NCBI GenBank assembly: GCA_964609625.1
Contig: CAZSRS010000093.1
Span: 1 to 5,978, forward strand
Length of the DNA: 5,978 nt
Origin: G963674665 sp964609625
GTDB lineage: Bacteria; Desulfobacterota; Desulfovibrionia; Desulfovibrionales; Desulfovibrionaceae
Direction of reading: 5' to 3'
A program made the position numbers and the translations under genes. Position 1 is the stretch's first letter; every line of letters starts with the position of its first letter. The notes beneath the pieces are model-generated. The model searched no databases and was not told where the DNA came from. It saw nothing but the letters and a program-made list of their open reading frames with translations. Shown here piece by piece: positions 1 through 5,053 of this stretch.

Positions 1-270
1 AGACGGCACAGGTGATCGAAGAATTGATCGCGTTGGCGAAGGACCTGCGCGAGGCCAACCGGCGAGGCGAGAAACTGGGGCTGACGGATGACGAGGTAGC
101 CTTCTACGATGCGCTGGAGGTCAACGATAGCGCAGTGGCCGTCCTCGGCGACAAGACACTGCGGCTGATCGCCCAGGAATTGGTGAAGGCGGTGCGGAAC
201 AGCATCACCATCGACTGGACCGTCCGAGAAAACGTCCGCGCCCAGATGCGGGTGATCATCAAGCGCATTC

Positions 271-278
271 TTCGAAAA
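271..278 (+). repeat. Target site duplication, left copy (TTCGAAAA)
   Basis: The 8-bp TTCGAAAA directly precedes the left end of the IS and recurs exactly at 1876-1883 after the right end. Eight-bp duplications are usual for the ISL3 family. A 9-bp reading (CTTCGAAAA) is also possible because base 270 and base 1875 are both C. The 8-bp reading lets the IS start with G and end with its complement C. Confidence 0.93.
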
Positions 279-301
279 GGCTTATCCGACTTTCTAATGG
301 G
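279..301 (+). repeat. Left terminal inverted repeat (IRL)
   Basis: The left end begins GGCTTATCCGACTTT and ends TAATGGG. Against the reverse complement of 1853-1875 it matches at 19 of 23 positions, including an unbroken ATCCGACTTT core and TAATGGG. It is the expected transposase binding and cleavage site. Confidence 0.9.
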
Positions 302-303
302 CC

Positions 304-332
304 TATACAAGATATAGTGGTTTGGGCATAAT
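304..332 (+). promoter_or_regulatory. Candidate transposase promoter
   Basis: A possible sigma70-type promoter: TATACA (304-309) as -35, a 17-base spacer, and CATAAT (327-332) as -10. These match consensus at 4 of 6 and 5 of 6 positions. The -10 lies inside an imperfect palindrome (324-346, arms GGGCATAATG and CATTATGTCCC) that could serve as an operator. Transcription would start near 339, just before the leader hairpin. This is by-eye pattern matching only. Confidence 0.35.
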
Positions 333-347
333 GAGCATTATGTCCCG

Positions 348-396
348 GCCGCTCTGAGCTGGGGGGATTTTTAGGGTCCCCCCAGCTCAGAGCGGC
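348..396 (+). promoter_or_regulatory. Perfect 20-bp-stem hairpin in the transposase leader
   Basis: Bases 348-367 are perfectly complementary to 377-396, with a 9-base loop (TTTTTAGGG). The stem includes six G-C pairs in a row next to the loop. No T-run follows either side, so it is not a canonical intrinsic terminator. It lies 57 bp before the transposase start. It could block transcription or ribosome entry coming from outside the element, or bind a protein. Which of these applies cannot be told from sequence. Confidence 0.8.
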
Positions 397-453
397 TAAG
401 CTGCTGGCGATGAAACAAACAATTGGATACTGAAGAGGGCGTATTTTTTCCGC

Positions 454-1743
454 ATGGACGACAAGCTTCTTTTCACCAAGATTTTAGGGCTACGGCCTCC
501 CTGGTTCATTCAGCAGGTGGTTGTGGATGAACCAGCGCAGCGGGTTGACATCTACGTCGACCATGAGCCTGACATCCGGGTGCGCTGCCCGGTGTGCGAT
601 GAGCTTTACGGGCTTTATGATCACGCGCCGGAGCGCGTTTACCGTCATTTGAACACCTGCCAGATGCAGACCTACATTCATGTGCGCCCCCCGCGGGTCA
701 ACTGTCCCACGCACGGGGTCAAGCAGATCGGCTCGGAGTTTGGCGAAAACGGCTCGGAGCTTTCCTTCGGCCTTGAGCGCTTTGTGATCCAGGTGGCGCA
801 AGAGTGCAGCATCGAGGCCACCGCACGGCTGTGCGGGCTGAGCTGGGACCAATCCTGGAACACCCTTGCGCGTGCGGTGGATCGGGGTCGGGCGCGCAAA
901 CCGCGCCGTGTGCCCACTCGCATGGGTGTGGATGAGAAGTCGATCGCGAAGGGGCACAAATACGAGTCGTTGGTCTACGACATCGATGCGGGCACCGTTG
1001 AGTTTGTGTGGAATGATCGCGGCCAGCAGAGCCTTGAGACCTACTACCGGCAATTTAGCCGCGAAGAGCTTTCCGGGATTCAGGCGGTGGCCATGGACAT
1101 GTGGGATCCGTTCATTGCCGCCACCCGGAAGCATGTGCCGGAGGCCGATAAGAAGATTGTCTTTGACCGCTTTCACGTGATGCGCCACGTCCTGGATGCG
1201 GTAGACCATGTCCGTAAAAGCGAACACCGACAGCTTTCTGAGGCCGGTGAGTCTCCGCTGAAGGGCACCAAGTACCTGTGGCTGTGGAGCCAGGAGAACG
1301 TGCCAACTTGGCGGCAAGAGGAGTTTGCGGCGCTCCGGGCTAAGGATCTCAAGGTCTGCCGGGCCTGGGCGATTAAGGAGAACCTTCGGCATCTGTGGAG
1401 CTACCGGTACCAAGCCCATATGCGCAGCTACTTCAAGCGCTGGTACTTCTGGGCCACCCATTCGCGCCTCAAACCCATCAAGAAAGCCGCCCAGACGCTT
1501 AAAGCCCACATCGACAACATCGTGACCTACGCCAAGCATCGAATCACCAATGCGTTGGGAGAGGCGATCAACGCTAAGATCGAGAAGGTCAAGCGCATGG
1601 CCTGTGGATTTCGCAACCGCGCCCATTACCGCACGGCCATCTATTTTCATTGTGGCGGCCTGGATCTGTTTCCCAAACCGCCTGCGCTTCCCACTCTTTG
1701 TTTCAAATCAGCCGTATCCCAATATGTTGGGGGTACCCATTAA
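454..1743 (+). CDS. ISL3-family DDE transposase
   Basis: A 429-aa transposase that cuts and rejoins the IS ends. The N-terminus has a zinc-finger-like set of residues (C45-x2-C48, C69, C84-x2-H87), followed by a helix-turn-helix-like region at about 105-145 (EATARLCGLSWDQSW). The catalytic core shows candidate acidic residues D160 in GVDEKS, D215 in AMDMWDPF and E370 in NALGEAINAKI, with the usual family segment VFDRFHVMRHV between the second and third. Length is normal for the family and no frameshift or stop is seen. The ATG at 454 is used because it begins the family-like sequence. The nearest Shine-Dalgarno-like run (GAGGG, 435-439) is rather far away, so translation may be weak, as is common in IS elements. 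The stop codon lies inside the inner right inverted repeat. The long reverse-strand frame inside it is a shadow. Confidence 0.93.
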   Translation: MDDKLLFTKILGLRPPWFIQQVVVDEPAQRVDIYVDHEPDIRVRCPVCDELYGLYDHAPERVYRHLNTCQMQTYIHVRPPRVNCPTHGVKQIGSEFGENGSELSFGLERFVIQVAQECSIEATARLCGLSWDQSWNTLARAVDRGRARKPRRVPTRMGVDEKSIAKGHKYESLVYDIDAGTVEFVWNDRGQQSLETYYRQFSREELSGIQAVAMDMWDPFIAATRKHVPEADKKIVFDRFHVMRHVLDAVDHVRKSEHRQLSEAGESPLKGTKYLWLWSQENVPTWRQEEFAALRAKDLKVCRAWAIKENLRHLWSYRYQAHMRSYFKRWYFWATHSRLKPIKKAAQTLKAHIDNIVTYAKHRITNALGEAINAKIEKVKRMACGFRNRAHYRTAIYFHCGGLDLFPKPPALPTLCFKSAVSQYVGGTH

Positions 1744-1874
1744 AAAGTCGGATGCGGCTATTTTCATTGTGGCGGCCTGGATCTGTTTCCCAAACCGCCT
1801 GCGCTTCCCACTCTTTGTTTCAAATCAGCCGTATCCCAATATGTTGGGGGTACCCATTAAAAAGTCGGATGCGG
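1641..1874 (+). repeat. Exact 117-bp tandem duplication of the IS right end (two copies)
   Basis: Bases 1641-1757 and 1758-1874 are identical over all 117 positions. Each copy holds the last 33 sense codons of the transposase plus its stop, and most of the right inverted repeat. The identity extends two more bases (CT at 1758-1759 and 1875-1876), so the junction cannot be placed within those 2 bp. The first copy completes the transposase gene. The second copy has no gene start. Confidence 0.97.
1736..1758 (-). repeat. Inner right inverted repeat (IRR copy 1)
   Basis: Same 23-base sequence as the outer right end, placed 117 bp further in. It overlaps the transposase stop codon (1741-1743). 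It is not next to a target duplication, so it was either the original end before the duplication or a passive copy. If recognised by transposase it would define a 1480-bp mobile unit (279-1758). Confidence 0.88.
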
Positions 1875-1875
1875 C
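1853..1875 (-). repeat. Outer right inverted repeat (IRR copy 2)
   Basis: Read on the minus strand it starts GCCGCATCCGACTTTTTAAT and matches the left end at 19 of 23 positions. It directly abuts the right TTCGAAAA target copy, so it is the end that borders the disrupted hsdR gene. Confidence 0.9.
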
Positions 1876-1883
1876 TTCGAAAA
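1876..1883 (+). repeat. Target site duplication, right copy (TTCGAAAA)
   Basis: Exact match to 271-278. The coding frame of hsdR resumes here (CGA AAA TAC GGC), giving R-K-Y-G. Confidence 0.93.
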
Positions 1884-1976
1884 TACGGCTATCCGCCGGA
1901 CAAGCAGGCTCACGCCACGGAGCTTGTTTTGGAACAAGCGGAAGTTCTTTGCAGGGACTGGACGGAAAAAGCATGA
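1884..1976 (+). pseudogene. hsdR: HsdR C-terminal tail stranded beyond the IS
   Basis: Thirty codons plus the TGA (1974-1976) encode YGYPPDKQAHATELVLEQAE followed by VLCRDWTEKA. This is the usual end of this HsdR type, where the family pattern runs RKYGYPPDKQ. It is separated from the rest of the gene by the IS and has no start codon of its own, so it is unlikely to be translated as part of HsdR now. The stop overlaps the start of the next reading frame as ATGA (1973-1976). This implies that hsdR and the downstream helicase gene were translationally coupled before the insertion. Confidence 0.88.
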
Positions 1977-2311
1977 CTAACGAGGAAATAGCCAGATTCT
2001 TCAACACAACGCGGCCCTTCATCCAGGGCAACCCGGACCTGCGCGATCCCCAGGTCGAGGGATGGTTCCGCACGCGTCAGCATTTTCGGAACAGCTCCGA
2101 GCACGCCATCCTCCAGATTCCGGTGGGCTGTGGCAAGACGGGCCTCATGGCGCTGCTGCCTCTTGAGACCGCCCAAGGTCGAGTACTGGTGATCGCGCCG
2201 AACCTTGAGCATCCCCGGGGCATCCCCAAAGCATTTGATATTGCGGGGCGAGGTTGTTTCCGGAACTCTCCCCGTGTCTTCACCAACATCTTACTGGAGG
2301 TATTACAATGA
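1973..2311 (+). pseudogene. Truncated SF2-type (DEAD/DEAH-like) helicase, N-terminal fragment
   Basis: A 112-codon frame starting at the ATG that overlaps the hsdR stop. It begins MTNEEIARFFNTTRPFIQGN and has a Walker A motif, PVGCGKTGLMALLP, at about residues 51-64. A strand resembling helicase motif Ia follows (RVLVIAPNLE). Full-length relatives should continue for hundreds of residues with DExx and C-terminal helicase motifs, and none of these is present. Family-like sequence seems to persist to about RVFTN (base 2287), then switches to ILLEVLQ, which is simply the purE Shine-Dalgarno region read in this frame. The stop (2309-2311) overlaps the purE ATG. This is best read as a deletion or recombination remnant of a defence-associated ATPase once coupled to hsdR. 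A specific helicase subfamily is not claimed. Confidence 0.72.
2294..2300 (+). promoter_or_regulatory. purE ribosome binding site
   Basis: CTGGAGG ends 7 bases before the ATG at 2308. It fixes the purE start and argues against the longer in-frame TTG start at 2254, which lies inside the helicase remnant. Confidence 0.8.
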
Positions 2312-2850
2312 ACACTATCCCGACTGCATCACCAGGAGCATCCGCCACCCCGAACATAACCCTTGTCGGCATTCTGACGGGTAGCCCCAATGATCTGCCG
2401 ACCGTCGTCAAGGTGCGCGATACTCTGACTGAACTTGGCATCAAAAGCGAAATTGTGGTCGCCTCGGCCCACCGAACCCCCGACAAGGTCCTTGCCTACC
2501 TGGACCGTGCTCACCGGGATGGAGTGCAGGTCCTCATCGGCTGCGCCGGTGTCGCCGCTCACTTGGCCGGGGTGATAGCCGCACACACCCGGCTGCCGGT
2601 AATCGGGCTGCCACTGGGCAACGGCCCCCTGACCGGACTCGACAGCCTGTTGTCAACCGTGCAAATGCCTCCGGGAGTGCCGGTTGCCACCGTGGCTATA
2701 GACGGAGCGCGCAATGCCGCCATGCTGGCGGCCAGGATACTTGCGCTGAAATACCCGGAGATCGACAAGGCGCTGGAACAGGCCGCCAGGCGTGAGCGTG
2801 AACGCTACGACCTGACCGCGGACGAGGCCTTGGCCAAACTTGCCACATGA
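2308..2850 (+). CDS. purE: PurE, 5-(carboxyamino)imidazole ribonucleotide mutase
   Basis: A 180-aa cytoplasmic enzyme of de novo purine synthesis that forms CAIR, the substrate of PurC. Class I (bacterial) PurE converts N5-CAIR, the PurK product. The SAHRTP motif (53-58, with H55 as the likely catalytic histidine) fits class I rather than the SAHK-type class II carboxylases. Other family landmarks are GSPND (25-29, in place of the common GSxSD), GCAGVAAHLAG (78-88, in place of GAGGAAHLPG), and LDSLLSTVQMPPGVPVATVA (111-130). About 16 residues precede the first beta strand, a short low-complexity extension. The start at 2308 follows a strong GGAGG. It lies 22 bp before the carbonic anhydrase gene, and purC follows that. 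No purK is in the window. Whether the motif variants alter substrate use is unknown. Confidence 0.93.
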   Translation: MNTIPTASPGASATPNITLVGILTGSPNDLPTVVKVRDTLTELGIKSEIVVASAHRTPDKVLAYLDRAHRDGVQVLIGCAGVAAHLAGVIAAHTRLPVIGLPLGNGPLTGLDSLLSTVQMPPGVPVATVAIDGARNAAMLAARILALKYPEIDKALEQAARRERERYDLTADEALAKLAT

Positions 2851-2872
2851 AAGACAAACGGGAGGATACACA

Positions 2873-3505
2873 ATGAAAGATATCGAGCGTTTCATCACCG
2901 GCTTTCGTCACTTCCAGAAAGACTATTTTGGCCCGGAGGGTTCGCGGTTCGAGCCGCTCAAACAGGGACAAAGCCCCAAGACCATGATCATCGGCTGCTC
3001 CGACTCACGAGTTGACCCCGCCATTCTGACCAACTGTGCGCCGGGGGACATCTTTACCGTCCGCAACGTGGCCAATTTGGTACCCCCTTTCGAAAAAAGC
3101 GGCGGACTGCACGGCGTCAGCGCGGCTCTCGAATTTGCCGTCTGCCACCTGAAGGTGGAGCACATCATTGTCCTTGGGCATTCCCAGTGCGGCGGCATCA
3201 ATGCGCTTATGGCCGGAAGTTGCGGCTGCAAGGGGGACAGCTTCATTTCCAGTTGGATGTCTATCGCCGCCTCGGCCAGGGAGAGGGTGCTGGCGGAATT
3301 GCCGGACAAAGATGCGAAGCTGCAACAACGGGCTGCCGAAAAAGCGGCCATTCTGCTTTCCCTGGAGAACCTGCGCACGTTTCCCTGGATTGATCAACAG
3401 GTCGCAGACTCTACCCTTTCGCTTCATGGATGGTATTTCGACCTCGATGCCGGAGAACTGTACGAGTATCGGCCGATCTCCGGGCTGTTCCATAAGATTG
3501 ACTAA
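2873..3505 (+). CDS. Beta-class carbonic anhydrase
   Basis: A 210-aa zinc enzyme interconverting CO2 and bicarbonate. The zinc ligands and catalytic pair are visible: C42, D44 and R46 in GCSDSRVDP, then H103 and C106 in GHSQCGG. VRNVANLVPP (63-72) and the GGLHGVSAALEFAV helix (77-90) are typical of plant-type beta enzymes. Length is normal and there is no signal peptide, so it is cytoplasmic. The start at 2873 is chosen for GGAGG at 2861-2865, 7 bases upstream. A more distant ATG at 2840 lies inside purE and adds non-family residues. The gene sits between purE and purC with 22- and 26-bp gaps, so it is almost certainly co-transcribed with them. By inference it supplies or balances inorganic carbon for the carboxylation that makes CAIR. 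A general cellular CO2/bicarbonate role is the alternative. Confidence 0.95.
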   Translation: MKDIERFITGFRHFQKDYFGPEGSRFEPLKQGQSPKTMIIGCSDSRVDPAILTNCAPGDIFTVRNVANLVPPFEKSGGLHGVSAALEFAVCHLKVEHIIVLGHSQCGGINALMAGSCGCKGDSFISSWMSIAASARERVLAELPDKDAKLQQRAAEKAAILLSLENLRTFPWIDQQVADSTLSLHGWYFDLDAGELYEYRPISGLFHKID

Positions 3506-3531
3506 ACTACCGTATAGAAAGGAGAGCACCC

Positions 3532-4419
3532 ATGTCCATCGTTCTGACCACCAATTTCCCTGATCTTAAACTAGTCGCCCGCGGCAAGGTCCGCGACATC
3601 TATGATCTGGGCCACGCCCTGCTGATTGTCACCACCGACCGCATCTCCGCCTTTGACGTCATCATGAACGAGGGCATCCCCGACAAGGGGTACGTCCTCA
3701 CCCAAATATCCGCTTTTTGGTTCCGCCAGATGGAGGATATCATCCCCAACCACATCATCTCCACCGAGATCAAGGATTTCCCGTCCGAGTGCCGGAAGTA
3801 CGCCGACATTCTGGAAGGCCGCTCCATGCTGGTCAGAAAGGCACAGCCGCTACCGGTGGAGTGCATCGTGCGCGGTTACATCTCCGGCTCAGGCTGGAAG
3901 GACTACCGGAAAACCGGCGCCATTTGCGGCATTACCCTGCCAACTGGGTTGGTGGAATCCGACAAGCTGGAGGAGCCGATTTTCACCCCCTCCACCAAGG
4001 CCGACCTGGGCGAGCATGACGAAAACATCTCCTTTGACCGATGCGTAGAGCTGGTTGGTCAGGAGACCGCAGAAAAGATCCGCGATGTTACCATTGCCAT
4101 CTACAAGCGCGCTCGTGATATCGCCGACGACAAGGGGATCATCATTGCCGATACGAAGTTTGAGTACGGATTCCACAACGGCAAGCTCATCATCATCGAC
4201 GAGTGCATGACGCCGGATTCTTCCCGCTTCTGGCCCAAAGACGGCTACACCCCGGGCGGCCCGCAGCCCTCGTTCGACAAGCAGTTTCTGCGGGATTACC
4301 TGGAGACTCTGGACTGGGGCAAGACCTCTCCGCCACCCCCGCTACCGGATGAGATCGTCCGAAAAACTGGAGAAAAGTACTTGGAAGCGCTGGTTCGGCT
4401 TACGGGCGTAGGGAAGTGA
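3532..4419 (+). CDS. purC: PurC, SAICAR synthase
   Basis: Phosphoribosylaminoimidazole-succinocarboxamide synthase, 295 aa and cytoplasmic. It joins aspartate to CAIR using ATP, the step right after PurE. Landmarks in order are the ATP-binding loop ARGKVRDIYD (16-25), TTDRISAFDV (34-43), the signature VECIVRGYISGSGWKDY (109-125), FTPSTKA (151-157), ADTKFEYG (206-213), DECMTPDSSRFWP (223-235) and PSFDKQFLRDYL (246-257). This is the longer SAICAR synthase form (about 290-305 aa), not the short E. coli form of about 237 aa. The sequence resembles Geobacter-type PurC from recall. The start is supported by AAAGGAGAG at 3518-3526, 5 bases from the ATG. It is the last recognisable gene of the purE, carbonic anhydrase, purC operon. 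Confidence 0.97.
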   Translation: MSIVLTTNFPDLKLVARGKVRDIYDLGHALLIVTTDRISAFDVIMNEGIPDKGYVLTQISAFWFRQMEDIIPNHIISTEIKDFPSECRKYADILEGRSMLVRKAQPLPVECIVRGYISGSGWKDYRKTGAICGITLPTGLVESDKLEEPIFTPSTKADLGEHDENISFDRCVELVGQETAEKIRDVTIAIYKRARDIADDKGIIIADTKFEYGFHNGKLIIIDECMTPDSSRFWPKDGYTPGGPQPSFDKQFLRDYLETLDWGKTSPPPPLPDEIVRKTGEKYLEALVRLTGVGK

Positions 4420-4562
4420 AATGTTTAGAATCAAAGGGCGGGGAGGATTTAGGCAAACAAGTCTCAGTAGGGAATTCCTGACAGGGACTCATGGTTTGGC
4501 CTTCCCGATCATCAGAAGAGAAGACAATGTAACAATTGCTTTAAGTGGTTCGCTAATAAGTC

Positions 4563-4583
4563 AGGATGACGGATTTTCATCCT
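4563..4583 (+). terminator. Possible weak terminator after purC
   Basis: A 7-bp stem (AGGATGA with TCATCCT) around a 7-base loop, followed by TTATGTT. The stem is short and the T-run is poor, so termination strength is doubtful. It is about 145 bp after the purC stop. Confidence 0.3.
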
Positions 4584-4633
4584 TTATGTTCAATTGTTTA
4601 GGAAGCAGAACAAGAATACCCTGTGTCAAGCGG

Positions 4634-4675
4634 ACGCGCGAACGCGTTGCCCGCGCCATCCAATTGGCGGTGGGC
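4634..4675 (+). other. Two adjacent GC-rich hairpins
   Basis: First, ACGCG (4634-4638) pairs with CGCGT (4643-4647) across a CGAA loop. Second, GCCC plus CGCCA (4649-4658) pairs with TGGCG plus GGGC (4665-4675), with a small bulge. No T-run follows directly. Possible roles are RNA structure at an operon end or a protein site. None can be assigned. Confidence 0.4.
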
Positions 4676-4766
4676 GGTCTTCGATTACGGATTCTTTTCT
4701 GAAGTATGCCACATGCCGAGCGGGGTTTGTGGTGTTCATGTAAGATAATCGTCAACTTTCACTTAT

Positions 4767-4771
4767 AAGGA
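4767..4771 (+). promoter_or_regulatory. Ribosome binding site of the zinc-ribbon gene
   Basis: AAGGA ends 8 bases before the ATG at 4780. The alternative ATG at 4771 overlaps this site, so 4780 is preferred. The encoded protein then begins directly with the family pattern MKCPxC. Confidence 0.7.
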
Positions 4772-4779
4772 TGTTCCCA

Positions 4780-5034
4780 ATGAAATGTCCGACCTGCAAA
4801 GAGGTAAACCTGGTGATGGCCGACCGGCAAGGCATTGAAATCGACTACTGTCCCGAATGCCGGGGAGTATGGTTGGATCGCGGAGAATTGGACAAAGTCA
4901 TCGAACGCTCCGTGTCCCAACCGCCTCCGTCTCGGGACCATGAAGCCTACCGCGACCGTTCGCGGAGCCATGACAAGGGCGATCATCACTACAAAAAGAA
5001 AAAGTCCCTATTGGGGGAGCTGTTTGATTTCTAA
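4780..5034 (+). CDS. TFIIB-type zinc-ribbon protein (zf-TFIIB family)
   Basis: An 84-aa small protein with an N-terminal zinc ribbon: C3-x2-C6 and C24-x2-C27, followed by the hallmark RGVWLDRGELDKVIE (28-42). This is the usual form of bacterial zf-TFIIB domain proteins, whose molecular role is mostly unknown. After the ribbon comes a polar, charged linker rich in Arg, Ser, Asp and His (about 43-71), a KKKK patch (72-75) and a short hydrophobic end (SLLGELFDF). The linker and tail resemble related small proteins in which a C-terminal segment follows a disordered stretch. The gene lies 19 bp before the ATG of an M48 protease gene and is probably in the same transcript. A zinc-dependent or protein-binding role is inferred only from the fold. 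Confidence 0.88.
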   Translation: MKCPTCKEVNLVMADRQGIEIDYCPECRGVWLDRGELDKVIERSVSQPPPSRDHEAYRDRSRSHDKGDHHYKKKKSLLGELFDF

Positions 5035-5053
5035 ACGCCTCTATTTTTCGACC

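Larger units (their letters stand above)
1..317 (+). pseudogene. hsdR: HsdR type I restriction subunit, C-terminal part, interrupted by an IS
   Basis: This is the C-terminal region of a type I restriction endonuclease R subunit, the ATP-dependent translocase/nuclease of an HsdRMS complex. The reading frame is open to the window edge (codons from base 3), so the GTG at 12 is not the real start. Recognisable family stretches are LAKDLREANRRGEKLGLTDD, FYDALEVNDSAV and IDWTVRENVRAQMRV, typical of the C-terminal domain that contacts the methylase core. Native sequence ends at RILRK (base 278), where the insertion sequence begins. The frame then runs through 12 IS-encoded residues (GLSDFLMGLYKI) to a stop at 315-317. 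The missing native tail lies at 1884-1976. Only about 30 residues of a protein usually near 1000 aa are lost, so residual function is possible. The family call is from recall of motif patterns. Confidence 0.85.
279..1875 (+). mobile_element. ISL3-family insertion sequence with duplicated right end
   Basis: A 1597-bp insertion sequence bounded by imperfect inverted repeats (279-301 and 1853-1875, 19 of 23 positions matching) and by 8-bp direct repeats of hsdR sequence. It carries one transposase gene reading left to right, with a structured leader before it. Deleting the element and one target copy joins CGA-AAA to TAC-GGC and restores the HsdR reading frame, which proves the boundaries. The last 117 bp is an exact tandem copy of the preceding 117 bp. 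The ancestral element was therefore probably about 1480 bp, a normal size for the family. The element looks recent: the transposase frame is intact, the target repeats are identical and the duplication has no mismatches. Confidence 0.95.
4420..4779. other. Intergenic stretch with no convincing gene
   Basis: About 360 bases between purC and the zinc-ribbon gene. One forward frame (4421-4702, 93 codons) begins one base after the purC stop. Its product (MFRIKGRGGFRQTSLSREFL onward) shows no domain I recognise, an uneven composition with a basic C-terminus, and only a weak GGGAAG upstream. The reverse frame over 4561-4755 is no better. The first half is visibly more AT-rich than the flanking genes, while 4630-4675 is GC-rich and hairpin-forming. 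It may be a 3' untranslated region plus promoter region, or the debris of a lost gene. Confidence 0.6.

Noticed and set aside
490..1650. Long reverse-strand open frame (386 codons) within the transposase gene
   Set aside because: It is fully antisense to a transposase with clear catalytic motifs, and its translation shows no recognisable domain. It reflects codon bias of the real gene.
1698..1728. Outward promoter in the IS right end (TTGTTT and TATGTT), repeated by the duplication
   Set aside because: The -35 is poor and the spacing is 19, so the match is too weak to list. It is worth considering only if transcripts toward purE are found to start there.
1641..1874. CRISPR-like or satellite repeat
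   Set aside because: There are only two adjacent 117-bp copies with no spacer. They contain transposase coding sequence and the IS end, so this is a tandem duplication.
2254..2307. Longer PurE start at TTG 2254
   Set aside because: The added residues come from the helicase remnant, and a strong GGAGG sits correctly for the ATG at 2308.
1550..2311. Single 253-codon frame running from the transposase through the duplication into the helicase remnant
   Set aside because: It reads the transposase DNA in a wrong frame and repeats a 39-residue block twice because of the 117-bp duplication. Only the part from 1973 shows genuine family-like sequence.
2840..2872. Carbonic anhydrase start at ATG 2840
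   Set aside because: It lies inside the purE end and lacks a suitable ribosome site, while the ATG at 2873 follows GGAGG at ideal spacing.
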